A stretch of DNA of 64,000 nucleotides from Pedobacter sp. ASV12 (GTDB lineage: Bacteria; Bacteroidota; Bacteroidia; Sphingobacteriales; Sphingobacteriaceae): positions 1 through 64,000 of the forward strand of contig NZ_JAELUC010000007.1 in assembly GCF_016429155.1 (NCBI RefSeq), read 5' to 3'. Below the pieces are notes generated by a model. The model ran no database searches. It saw nothing but the letters and a program-made list of their open reading frames with translations, and had not been told where the DNA came from. Positions 15,490 to 24,004 of the stretch are shown in pieces. The position numbers were made by a program, and so were the translations under genes. Position 1 is the first letter of the stretch, and every line of letters begins with the position of its first letter.

Positions 15490-16908
15490 ATGAAATTAAA
15501 TCCTTTTAAATATGCATTGTTGGTCCTGCTTTTTCCGTTTTTGGCCAACGCACAGCAAACGCCACAGGCTATTTTGCAAAAAGCGAAATCGGTTATGGGC
15601 CTTGATCGCTTAAAAAAACCAGTATTTCATTTTTACTATAATGAAGTCAGTTTGGGACGAGAACAATCCGACCGTACTTATGCGCCTTTCTTCACAACCG
15701 CTACCCAGGCCGAAGTTTGGTACAGTGCCCAGCATAATGTGCAGCGCATGGAGCAAAATACCATTCGCGTGGGTACGGGCCCGGGCAAAAACCCGGTTGT
15801 GGTGTACAATGGCGTCGGCAAAAATTATTTTGTGAGAGATACGGTTTATAAGCCCTTCCATTTTGAGTACGATAAGCTGAATGTTTGGATGGTGCTGCTC
15901 GATTGGTTGGCCGATCCGGAGGTAAAACAGGTCAAAAATGAGCGGTATCGTGATTTTGGCCGTTTGGTGCTGGCGCGCAAGGCTGCCGTTGGCGAAGAGC
16001 GTTTGTTTATAGATCCTAAAACTTATTTTCCAATCAAACTCGACTATTACGAACTGCATAGTCTTTGGGGGCAGCAACACATTGAAGTGGTTTACAGCAA
16101 CTGGAAGCTAACCGATAACAGTTTTTATCCCAATTCGGCCTTTAGGCTGGAAGACGGCGAGCCAATGTTTTATCGTACGCTGGGCAAAAGCGACCTGTCT
16201 GATTCGCTTAGTCTGTTCAGCAAAATCGGAAGCCTGCCGGCAACAGGGCCTAAGCATGTTAGCCTGGAGTGGTATAGTTCTGAACAGCCAACGCTCATTA
16301 AAGTGAGCGAAAACACTTATTTGAGCAAAAACAGGATGTATACCGAAACATTTACCCGCGTTGGCGATACCATTTACCTGTTGGATGCCACGCTGAACGA
16401 AGAAAGAGCCAAACAAGACGAACAACTGATTAAAAAAATATTTCCGGGCATCAATAAGTTTGTACTGGTGGTTACCGATTTGGCCTGGCCTCATATTGGG
16501 GGCATGCGCTATTGGGTGAGCAAGGGAGCAGCCGTAATCTCGCATCCGGCATCGAAGCAGTTTATAGCAAAGGTGGTTGCTCGCAAATGGATTTTTCAGC
16601 CAGACGAACTACAAAAACATCCGGTAAAACTGAAATTCGTAGCCGTAGAGCAGCTTAGGGCGCTGGCCAACAACCAACTGCAAATATTTCCGATAAACGG
16701 TATCGGCAGTGAGGGCGCTTTGGCTTGTTACCTGCCTGCCGATCAATTGCTTTGGGCCAGCGACTATATCCAAACGGTATCGTCGGCTTCGGCCTATGCC
16801 AAAGAGGTGGTTGATGCAGTAAACCGCGAAAAACTCAAACCGTTAAAAATGGTAGCCCAGCATGTAGGGCTAACCGATTGGCAACAGGTTTTGAAGATAA
16901 ACCCATAG
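15490..16908 (+). CDS. secreted LolA-like protein fused to a degenerate metallo-beta-lactamase-like domain
   Basis: 472 residues with signal peptide (1-21, ending ANA-Q). Residues about 24-240 resemble LolA-like or lipoprotein-sorting proteins (AILQKAKSVMGLDRL; LFIDPKTYFPIKLDYYE). Residues about 265-470 follow the metallo-beta-lactamase fold outline: strands around NTYLSKN and GDTIYLLDATLNEE, then VVTDLAWPHIGGMRYWVSKGAAVISH, where active enzymes read THHHxDHxGG. Here only the last His of HxHxDH and the later SH remain, so the di-metal site is lost and hydrolase activity is unlikely. C-terminal segment AQHVGLTDW fits the end of the fold. Operon partner of the DUF3108-like gene upstream. A binding or structural role is more likely than catalysis. 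Confidence 0.6.
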   Translation: MKLNPFKYALLVLLFPFLANAQQTPQAILQKAKSVMGLDRLKKPVFHFYYNEVSLGREQSDRTYAPFFTTATQAEVWYSAQHNVQRMEQNTIRVGTGPGKNPVVVYNGVGKNYFVRDTVYKPFHFEYDKLNVWMVLLDWLADPEVKQVKNERYRDFGRLVLARKAAVGEERLFIDPKTYFPIKLDYYELHSLWGQQHIEVVYSNWKLTDNSFYPNSAFRLEDGEPMFYRTLGKSDLSDSLSLFSKIGSLPATGPKHVSLEWYSSEQPTLIKVSENTYLSKNRMYTETFTRVGDTIYLLDATLNEERAKQDEQLIKKIFPGINKFVLVVTDLAWPHIGGMRYWVSKGAAVISHPASKQFIAKVVARKWIFQPDELQKHPVKLKFVAVEQLRALANNQLQIFPINGIGSEGALACYLPADQLLWASDYIQTVSSASAYAKEVVDAVNREKLKPLKMVAQHVGLTDWQQVLKINP

Positions 16909-16921
16909 CGGTGAGGTTGGG

Positions 16922-16983
16922 TAACCATTAAGGGGTTGAGTAAATCGTGTTTAACTTTCATTCTCTTAATTCCTTAATGGTTA
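16922..16983. repeat. 12-bp inverted repeat TAACCATTAAGG / CCTTAATGGTTA between convergent genes
   Basis: Perfect arms at 16922-16933 and 16972-16983 with a 38-base spacer, between two convergent genes. The arm motif CTTAATGGTT also occurs three times in the intergenic region 56704-57180. There is no T-run, so a classical terminator is not supported; it looks like a dispersed intergenic repeat. Confidence 0.6.
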
Positions 16984-17010
16984 AATGAATAATGCTTTAT
17001 CTTTTTGAGA

Positions 17011-17763
17011 CTAATTCTTTAACCAATGCCAATTGCCATACTTTGCGGGCTCAAAAAAAGCTTCGGGCAAGGGTACATTGGTCTTAAAATCGTGGTAGGC
17101 CTCGGTTTGGATCAACTGGTTGTTGGCAAAAATCTTGATTTCGGTTTCATGCCATATCTTGTTGATGAGCTGATGCTTAGCAAAATGGCACTCCAGCCGG
17201 CTTTTTTCCTTTTGTTGGATCATCCTAACCAAATAATGGTCCTTGGCGTCGAACCATAACTGGCTTTTGCTGCTGTCGGCACTGGCGGTGCCAAAAACAA
17301 CGGCAGCGCGTCCGTTCCAGGTGGTTTTGTAGCTTTTGCTAAGGTCAAAGCCATCGGCACCCAATTTTTTGAATACTTCATCGGCTTTATCGTAGTACAT
17401 GCCTCCCAACAAATAAATCAGGATGTTGGGGTTAACCACTGGCTGACTGGCCTTGGCTTGCCTAAAGTTGTAGGCCGTGTCGCCTCGGTAGATAACGGCA
17501 TTTCCCGCTTTCGGATCTCCAAAATCAATGCGGAACAAGCGTGGAAAAATACCTGCTTCGTACCAGGTTTGCGTACGACTTAACGTATCGGCCTTGTAAA
17601 ACCCTGTTTGTTGCGTAAACGTGATGGTCTTTGGCCATTTCCCGTAAAATTTTTGATGGATTTCCCTAAAATCCTTGCTCAAAGTTTGGGCACCTGCATT
17701 TAATGCCCCAAAAATTAGTGCCGTAATTACACAGAACAAACGTGTGCGTTGAAGTTTTGACAT
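17011..17763 (-). CDS. secreted LolA-like / outer-membrane lipoprotein-sorting-like protein
   Basis: 250 residues with a signal peptide (about 1-25, ending AGA-Q). The chain has the form of LolA/LolB-fold proteins of Bacteroidetes: strand pairs with TITFTQQTGFYKADTLSRTQTWYEAGIFPRLFRIDFG, a middle GDTAYNFRQ, and SQLWFDAKDHYLVRMIQQ, then ECHFAKHQLINKIWHETEIKIFANNQL. This matches the N-terminal half of the neighbouring gene at 15490 in general pattern. No lipobox, no catalytic residues. It could carry or sense a lipid in the periplasm. Convergent to the gene at 15490 with about 100 bases between stops. Confidence 0.6.
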   Translation of the reverse strand: MSKLQRTRLFCVITALIFGALNAGAQTLSKDFREIHQKFYGKWPKTITFTQQTGFYKADTLSRTQTWYEAGIFPRLFRIDFGDPKAGNAVIYRGDTAYNFRQAKASQPVVNPNILIYLLGGMYYDKADEVFKKLGADGFDLSKSYKTTWNGRAAVVFGTASADSSKSQLWFDAKDHYLVRMIQQKEKSRLECHFAKHQLINKIWHETEIKIFANNQLIQTEAYHDFKTNVPLPEAFFEPAKYGNWHWLKN

Positions 17764-17971
17764 GTTGAGTGCTTGTTTAGCTTTAAATTACGAAATAAAC
17801 TGAACGGTTGTGTATTTATTGAAGAATGATGAACTTGACCCCTCTAGCTATCAAAAACCTACATCATGAAAAACAGTCGGCCCGCTTAGGCTTTATTCGC
17901 CTGTGGCCATGCGCTGGGCATGCCTCCAAATCGAGAACAACACAAATAACCTAAATATATCATCAAAATTT

Positions 17972-20900
17972 ATGAAAAAAAGTCTCCTTATTTTTTGTTT
18001 ATCCCTGCTTTTTGTACACTTGGCCAAAGCACAGGAACTGCCTTCCGAACTGCAAACGCCAGAAGTGGTGTCGCTTAACCGCATGCCCATGCGCGCTTCG
18101 GCATTTGCCTACGAAAACAAGGAATTGGCCAGCAAAAGAAACAAAGAAAAATCAGCTTATTTTATCTCCTTAAACGGTACCTGGAAATTCAATTGGGTAC
18201 AAGATCCACGCAAACGCCCCTTGGATTTCTACAAACCCGATTTCAACGACTCGAAATGGGATAATTTTAAAGTGCCTGCCAACTGGGAGGTAAACGGCTA
18301 TGGTTTACCTATTTATGTGAACCAGCCCTACGAGTTTGCCGGTCGCAAGCTAACTGGCAACAGGATGAATCCTCCTTTCGATATTCCTGAAGACAACAAT
18401 CCGGTGGGTTCGTACCGCAGGAAAATCACCATCCCTGAAAACTGGAAAAACAGACAGGTATTTATCAGTCTGGGTGCCGTAAAATCGGCCTTCTTTATTT
18501 GGGTAAACGGCAAAAAAGTGGGCTATAGCGAAGACAGCAAGCTGGCTGCCGAATTTGATATCACCAATTATGTAAAACCAGGCGAAAACACCATCGCCTT
18601 ACAGGTTTACCGTTGGAGCGATGGCAGCTACCTCGAGTGCCAGGATATGTGGCGCATTTCGGGTATCGAACGCGATGTTTACCTCTACTCGACCCCAAAA
18701 ATAGACGTACGTGATTTCAAGGTCATCGGCAATTTAGACCCAACCTACACCAACGGCTTGTTGGATGTAAACCTGACCGTAGAAAACTACAAAATAGATC
18801 AACGCACCAACCACAGCAGGCCCGACAGCTTTTATGTAGCCCTCGATTTGCAGGATGCCAAAGGCAATACGGTTTGGAAAGATGCTACAGGCGCCAAAGC
18901 GGTTTTGGGCAATTACAAGAGCAATGTGGCTTTTAAAACCCAAATCAGCAACATCAAAACCTGGTCGGCCGAAATCCCTTACCTCTATACTTTATACATT
19001 ACCTTGAAAGACAAAAGTGGCGAAGTGCTCGAAGTAATTCCGCAGCGCGTGGGCTTCCGCTCGGTAGAAATTAAAGGCAGCGATTTGCTGGTAAACGGCA
19101 AGCGTATCTTCCTAAAAGGCGTAAACCGGCACGAACACAATGCCACGCAAGGGCATACGCTTACCCACGACGATATGCGCAAAGACATGGAAATGATGAA
19201 AAAGCTCAACGTCAATGCCGTTCGCCACTCGCATTATCCGCCAGATCCTTATTGGATGGAACTTTGCGACGAGTATGGTTTATACGTAATTGACGAAGCC
19301 AACATCGAATCGCATGGCCGTTACTATAGCTTGGAAACCACTTTCGCCAACGATAAAAAATGGCGCATACCGCATTTGGAGCGCATTACCAGGATGTACG
19401 AGCGCGACAAGAACCACGCTTCGGTAATTACCTGGTCGCTGGGCAACGAAGCAGGCAATGGCGTCAACTTTTACGAAGGCTACGAATGGCTGAAACAAAA
19501 AGACGGCAGACCGGTACAGTATGAGCGTGCCGAAAACGACTTCAATACCGATATGATCGTACCGCAATACCCTGACCCGAATTGGTTGGTCAGGTACTCG
19601 AACGGCAAGAGCGAGCGCCCAATGATCATGAGCGAATACGCACACATCATGGGCAACAGCTTGGGTAATTTTAAAGAATACTGGGATGCTATTGAGAGCC
19701 ACCCGAAACTACAAGGCGGTTTTATCTGGGAGTGGATAGACCAAGGCATTGATACCGTTAAAAACGGCAAACGCATTTTGGCCTATGGTGGCGATTTCCC
19801 TTTGCAGGGCCCGGTTAACGAAGATTTTAGCGACAACAACTTCTGCGTAAAAGGCGTGGTAACCGCTTACCGTGGCTTAACTCCGATGGCTATCGAAGCC
19901 AAAAAGGTTTATCAGTTTATCAAGACCAGCTATTTGGGCAATAACCAAATCAGCATAAACAACAGCTATTTCTTCCGCGATATTGCCAACATGCAATTGG
20001 ATTGGCAGTTGTTGGAAGATGGCAAGCTCATTGAAACAGGCACCTTGCCAACGCTCAATATTGGTCCGCGTCAATCTACAACCTTTACCTTACCTATTAA
20101 AGCTAAAGCCAAAACAGGCAAGGAATATTTCCTAACCGTACGCTATCGCTTAAAAACCGAGGAACCATTTTTAGAAAAAGGCTACGAAATAGCTACCGAC
20201 CAATTTGTTTGGGCGGGTGCGCCAAAAACGGCCACTTATGCCGAAGTGAAGAAAGCACTTAAAGTGGAGCAAACCGCCGATCAGGCCATCGTCAAAGGCA
20301 GCGATTTTACGCTCACCTTCGACCTGAAAAAAGGCACGTTGAGTAGCTATGTCTCCAAAGGAAAAGAATTGTTGGTGGAAGGTCCGCAACCAGGGTTTTA
20401 CCGTGCCCCAACCGATAACGACATCGGTGCCGGCCTAAACAAATCGTTGCGCATGTGGCGCAATGTGTACCAAACTACCGATCCAGCGCAGAAAAAAGCG
20501 ACGGTAAATGCTACCGCAGATAAATTTGTCTTGACCGTTCAATCCACCTTGTTAAACGGCGACGCGGTAACCACACAGGTTTTTGAAGTATTGGCTGATG
20601 GCAGCATTTTGGTTAAAAACAAGTTCGATGCGGTTAAAGGAAAATATAGAACCATGATGCGTATCGGCAACGATTTGCAACTGAACAAGGCTTACAGCAA
20701 TATCGAATGGTATGGCCGCGGACCGGGAGAAAACTATTGGGACAGAAAAACCGCTTCGCTGATTGGGACCTACAAACAAACCGTTGACGAGCAGTATTTC
20801 CCTTATGCCCGTCCGCAGGAAAGCGGCAACAAAACCGATGTGCGCTGGGTAAGCTTTACCGATAAACAAGGCAAAGGCCTTCGTTTTGAAGTGGCCGATA

Positions 20901-21133
20901 GCCTGTTGAGTTTTGGTGCTTTGCCTTATGCCGTTGAAGATTTGGATCCGGAAGCCGAAAAGAAACAATACCACTCTGGCGAATTGGTTAAACGCAACCA
21001 GATTTATGTACACATGGACATGAAACAGCTGGGTGTTCAGGGAATTGACAGTTGGGGTTCGTTGCCCTTGAAAGAATATCAAATTCCTTATCAAAATCAG
21101 GAGTATAGCTATTGGATTAAACCTATTAAATAA
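17972..21133 (+). CDS. GH2 beta-galactosidase (LacZ type)
   Basis: 1053 residues from the ATG at 17972, which begins the signal peptide (MKKSLLIFCLSLLFVHLAKA-Q). Domain order is LacZ-like: sugar-binding jelly roll (about 40-220), Ig-like domain, TIM barrel (about 340-640), second Ig-like domain, and the Bgal_small_N superfold (about 770-1050). Catalytic acid/base E493 lies in TWSLGNEAGNG and nucleophile E555 in MSEYAHIMGNS; RHSHYPPDPYW and GGFIWEWIDQGI are also in place. It would remove terminal beta-galactosyl residues outside the cytoplasm. It heads a cluster of degradative enzymes; the next gene starts two bases after its stop, so they are co-transcribed. Other GH2 activities are possible, but the small superfold favours beta-galactosidase. 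Confidence 0.92.
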   Translation: MKKSLLIFCLSLLFVHLAKAQELPSELQTPEVVSLNRMPMRASAFAYENKELASKRNKEKSAYFISLNGTWKFNWVQDPRKRPLDFYKPDFNDSKWDNFKVPANWEVNGYGLPIYVNQPYEFAGRKLTGNRMNPPFDIPEDNNPVGSYRRKITIPENWKNRQVFISLGAVKSAFFIWVNGKKVGYSEDSKLAAEFDITNYVKPGENTIALQVYRWSDGSYLECQDMWRISGIERDVYLYSTPKIDVRDFKVIGNLDPTYTNGLLDVNLTVENYKIDQRTNHSRPDSFYVALDLQDAKGNTVWKDATGAKAVLGNYKSNVAFKTQISNIKTWSAEIPYLYTLYITLKDKSGEVLEVIPQRVGFRSVEIKGSDLLVNGKRIFLKGVNRHEHNATQGHTLTHDDMRKDMEMMKKLNVNAVRHSHYPPDPYWMELCDEYGLYVIDEANIESHGRYYSLETTFANDKKWRIPHLERITRMYERDKNHASVITWSLGNEAGNGVNFYEGYEWLKQKDGRPVQYERAENDFNTDMIVPQYPDPNWLVRYSNGKSERPMIMSEYAHIMGNSLGNFKEYWDAIESHPKLQGGFIWEWIDQGIDTVKNGKRILAYGGDFPLQGPVNEDFSDNNFCVKGVVTAYRGLTPMAIEAKKVYQFIKTSYLGNNQISINNSYFFRDIANMQLDWQLLEDGKLIETGTLPTLNIGPRQSTTFTLPIKAKAKTGKEYFLTVRYRLKTEEPFLEKGYEIATDQFVWAGAPKTATYAEVKKALKVEQTADQAIVKGSDFTLTFDLKKGTLSSYVSKGKELLVEGPQPGFYRAPTDNDIGAGLNKSLRMWRNVYQTTDPAQKKATVNATADKFVLTVQSTLLNGDAVTTQVFEVLADGSILVKNKFDAVKGKYRTMMRIGNDLQLNKAYSNIEWYGRGPGENYWDRKTASLIGTYKQTVDEQYFPYARPQESGNKTDVRWVSFTDKQGKGLRFEVADSLLSFGALPYAVEDLDPEAEKKQYHSGELVKRNQIYVHMDMKQLGVQGIDSWGSLPLKEYQIPYQNQEYSYWIKPIK

Positions 21134-21134
21134 A

Positions 21135-22340
21135 ATGAAAGCCAAATTATTTCTTATCATGGCATTATTTGTTGGTGTTCAGGCCTTTGCTCAAGAAGCA
21201 AAACTGGCACCAACGCCACCCATGGGCTGGATGAGCTGGAACCTTTTGGCCGATAAGGTTAACGAAAAAGACCTGCGCGAAATGGCTGATGCGATGGTGG
21301 CCAATGGCCTGGTCAAAGCGGGGTATCAGTATATCTTTATCGACGATTGCTGGCAGGGCGGACGCGATTACAAAAACAACATCATTGCCGACCCTAAAAA
21401 GTTTCCCTCGGGCATTAAAGCCCTGGCCGATTACCTGCATGCCAAAGGCATGAAATTGGGCATTTATTCGGATGCCGCGCCTCTAACCTGCGCAGGCTAT
21501 ACCGGTAGCCTGAATTTTGAAGAACAAGATGCCAAAACCTTCGCTTCTTGGGGCGTCGATTATTTGAAATACGATTATTGCGGGGCACCCGAGGATGTAG
21601 AAACCGCCAAAAAGCGCTACACTAAAATGGCCAATGCCCTACGCAAATCGGGTAGGGACATTGTATTGGGCGTTTGCGAATGGGGCCCGCGCAAACCCTG
21701 GGAATGGGCCGCACAAGCCGGCGGACAAAGCTGGCGTGCTACTTTTGATCTGCGCGACAAATGGAAAGATAAAGGCAACGGCATTGATGCGGTTGGCGTA
21801 ATGGACGTAGTTGATCGTATTGCCGAGCTGGGCCAATATTCTGGGCCGGGCCATTGGAACGACGGAGATATGCTCATTATCGGGCTCAAAGGCCATAAAG
21901 GGCCATCGGGCGATTTGGGAGGCAAAGGCTGTACCGATACCGAGTACCAGAGCCAAATGAGCTTGTGGTGTATGCTCAACTCGCCCTTGTATATGAGCAA
22001 CGATTTGCGCAACATGAGCAGTGCTACTCAAAAAATCCTATCCAATGAAGAAGTGCTGGCCCTTAACCAAGATGTATTGGGCAAGCAGGCCGAACGCAAA
22101 ATCAAGAATGAAACCTGGAATATTTTCGTAAAACCCCTAGCCAACGGCGATGTTGCTGTGGCGATTTTGAACCGGTCGGAAACTGCCCAAAATGCACAGG
22201 TTAGCTTTGCCGATTTGGGCCTGATGGGCAAATACGAAATCAGGGATTTGTGGCAGCACCAGGTATTGGGCAAAGACAAACAATGGAAAGGAAAAGTTGA
22301 TACGCACGAAACCAAAGTGTTCAGACTGAAGAAGATTTAA
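21135..22340 (+). CDS. GH27 alpha-galactosidase
   Basis: 401 residues, signal peptide about 1-20 (AFA-Q). TIM barrel begins at TPPMGWMSWN, with IFIDDCWQ at about 67-74, nucleophile D147 in YLKYDYC, and acid/base D205 in SWRATFDLRDKW (WRxxxD as in characterised GH27 enzymes), then GPGHWNDGDMLIIG. C-terminal Greek-key domain about 315-401. Retaining enzyme that removes terminal alpha-1,3/1,4/1,6-galactose, for example side chains of galactomannan or galactosides on glycoproteins. It is coupled to the GH2 gene. Some GH27 members are alpha-N-acetylgalactosaminidases; specificity between the two cannot be settled by eye. Confidence 0.9.
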   Translation: MKAKLFLIMALFVGVQAFAQEAKLAPTPPMGWMSWNLLADKVNEKDLREMADAMVANGLVKAGYQYIFIDDCWQGGRDYKNNIIADPKKFPSGIKALADYLHAKGMKLGIYSDAAPLTCAGYTGSLNFEEQDAKTFASWGVDYLKYDYCGAPEDVETAKKRYTKMANALRKSGRDIVLGVCEWGPRKPWEWAAQAGGQSWRATFDLRDKWKDKGNGIDAVGVMDVVDRIAELGQYSGPGHWNDGDMLIIGLKGHKGPSGDLGGKGCTDTEYQSQMSLWCMLNSPLYMSNDLRNMSSATQKILSNEEVLALNQDVLGKQAERKIKNETWNIFVKPLANGDVAVAILNRSETAQNAQVSFADLGLMGKYEIRDLWQHQVLGKDKQWKGKVDTHETKVFRLKKI

Positions 22341-22483
22341 GCATGCTCGATTGATCGTTTGCAGTTCCTTTTCGGCAAAGGATGCCCAAAGGAAGGGTTG
22401 GTTCAAAAGTAACCTTTAATCGCGATCAGCTAAACCCATAAGCCAATAAACAAATGAACCAAAAATAAACAAGTTACATCCAC

Positions 22484-23998
22484 ATGAAAAAACAACTCAC
22501 CTTAACCTTTTTTGCTTGTGCGCTCGCCTGGGGGGCAAGTGCGCAAACTACAACCAAAGATCCGGCTACCGTGCTTATTTCGCCACAGCATACCTTGTCT
22601 AAAGACGATGTCGAGTTTAGAAAAGCCATTAGCGAATGGAGCGACAATACGTTAAAAAGCACCGACTATAAAAATATCAAAGCCCATCCATCGGCCGCCA
22701 TATTTCCAGGCGCACCTAAAGCGGGCTATAAATTTATCGACCGCGAAGTGGCCATCAGCCATCAAAAAATAGCCGATAGCTTGGTCGATATTGTTTCCAC
22801 CCTGGGCTACTCGAGCCCTTGGGCCAATAACCTGTACAGTACCGGCCTGTATGCCGTTGCCGGCGAATACATCGAAGTGGTTTTGCCAAAAGACATTGAT
22901 GCCAAGGAAGTGAGCGTGCAGATTGGTTCGCAGTCAGACCGCCTCAACACTTGGGTAGCCGGTAAAGAAGACTGGCGCCGCATGCCGATTATTACCAAAA
23001 GACAGGAACTCAAAAACGGCAGCAATAAATTGGCTTCGCCTTTTGGTGGCTTGATTTACATTTCCATTTCGCCAAAGAGCGCGAACAAAAGTTTTAAGGT
23101 AACCATCAAGCATGCCATCACTTCGCCTTTGTTTGTATTGGGCAAAACCAGCGACCAGGAGTGGGCCGAGCAGCTTAAAAACAACAAGGCTCCATGGGGC
23201 GAAATGGCAACCGAAAGCGTGATTTTAACTTTGCCCGATTCGGTATTGCAAACTGTTAAAAATCCTTCAGAAGTGATGAAGCTCTGGAATTTGATCGTAG
23301 CCGGAGAAATGGAACTGGCACAGATCAATCAGCCTTTTTACAGGGCACAGCGACTGGTGGTCGACGAGCACATCGGTGGCGGCTATATGCACAGTGGCTA
23401 TCCGATTATGATTCACCATTCGCCAAGCAAACGAATGCTGTCTAACGAAATCATGGCCAATCCGGCATTGTTGATGAAGCCGAGCAAAGGTGGTGCAAAC
23501 TGGGGCTTTTTTCACGAAATCGGCCATAACATGCAAAACCTCAACTGGGTATTTGGCGGCACTACCGAAGTGAGCAACAACTTCTTTTCGCTGTACATGT
23601 TCGATCGGTTGATGGGCGGACACGACGATTCGCACTCGGGTGTTTCGAGCGAGAACACACAGAAGCAGATGAAAAAGTACTTTGCCGATGCGCCTAGCTA
23701 CGAAAAGTGGAAGAAAGATCCATTCCTGGGCCTCATCATGTTCCGCCAGATGCAGGAAGGATTTGGATGGGAAAGCTTTAAATCCTTTTTCAGGGAATAC
23801 CAAAAACTGGGACCAACCATTGGCCGCATGAACGACCAGCAGAAAATAGACCTTTGGGTAAAAACCTATTCCAATATTGTGAAAAGAAACCTGGTGCCAT
23901 TCTGGAAAACCTGGGGTATTCCGGTAAGCGATTCGGTAGACAAGGAATTGTCGGTTTATCCAAAATGGATGCCTTTTAACTTCCCGCCACAGAATTAA
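22484..23998 (+). CDS. M60-like metallopeptidase (enhancin/mucinase family)
   Basis: 504 residues, signal peptide 1-20 (ASA-Q). The C-terminal half is the Peptidase_M60 domain: H344-E345-x-x-H348 (FFHEIGHNMQNLNW) with a downstream Glu about 14 residues later (E362, GGTTEV), the gluzincin arrangement of the family. The N-terminal part (about 80-210) is the M60-associated beta-sandwich (YAVAGEYIEVVLPKD; VQIGSQSD). M60-like peptidases of gut and environmental Bacteroidetes cleave glycosylated proteins, often next to O-glycans. Adjacent exo-glycosidases and a sulfatase support a glycoprotein as substrate. Six bases separate it from the next gene. All catalytic residues present; likely active. Confidence 0.88.
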   Translation: MKKQLTLTFFACALAWGASAQTTTKDPATVLISPQHTLSKDDVEFRKAISEWSDNTLKSTDYKNIKAHPSAAIFPGAPKAGYKFIDREVAISHQKIADSLVDIVSTLGYSSPWANNLYSTGLYAVAGEYIEVVLPKDIDAKEVSVQIGSQSDRLNTWVAGKEDWRRMPIITKRQELKNGSNKLASPFGGLIYISISPKSANKSFKVTIKHAITSPLFVLGKTSDQEWAEQLKNNKAPWGEMATESVILTLPDSVLQTVKNPSEVMKLWNLIVAGEMELAQINQPFYRAQRLVVDEHIGGGYMHSGYPIMIHHSPSKRMLSNEIMANPALLMKPSKGGANWGFFHEIGHNMQNLNWVFGGTTEVSNNFFSLYMFDRLMGGHDDSHSGVSSENTQKQMKKYFADAPSYEKWKKDPFLGLIMFRQMQEGFGWESFKSFFREYQKLGPTIGRMNDQQKIDLWVKTYSNIVKRNLVPFWKTWGIPVSDSVDKELSVYPKWMPFNFPPQN

Positions 23999-24004
23999 AT
24001 CCTT

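Noticed and set aside
17972-22340. GH2 and GH27 as parts of the mannan operon
   Set aside because: They are 27 kb or more away on the other strand with their own cluster. They may act on galactomannan side chains, but no shared regulatory site was seen.
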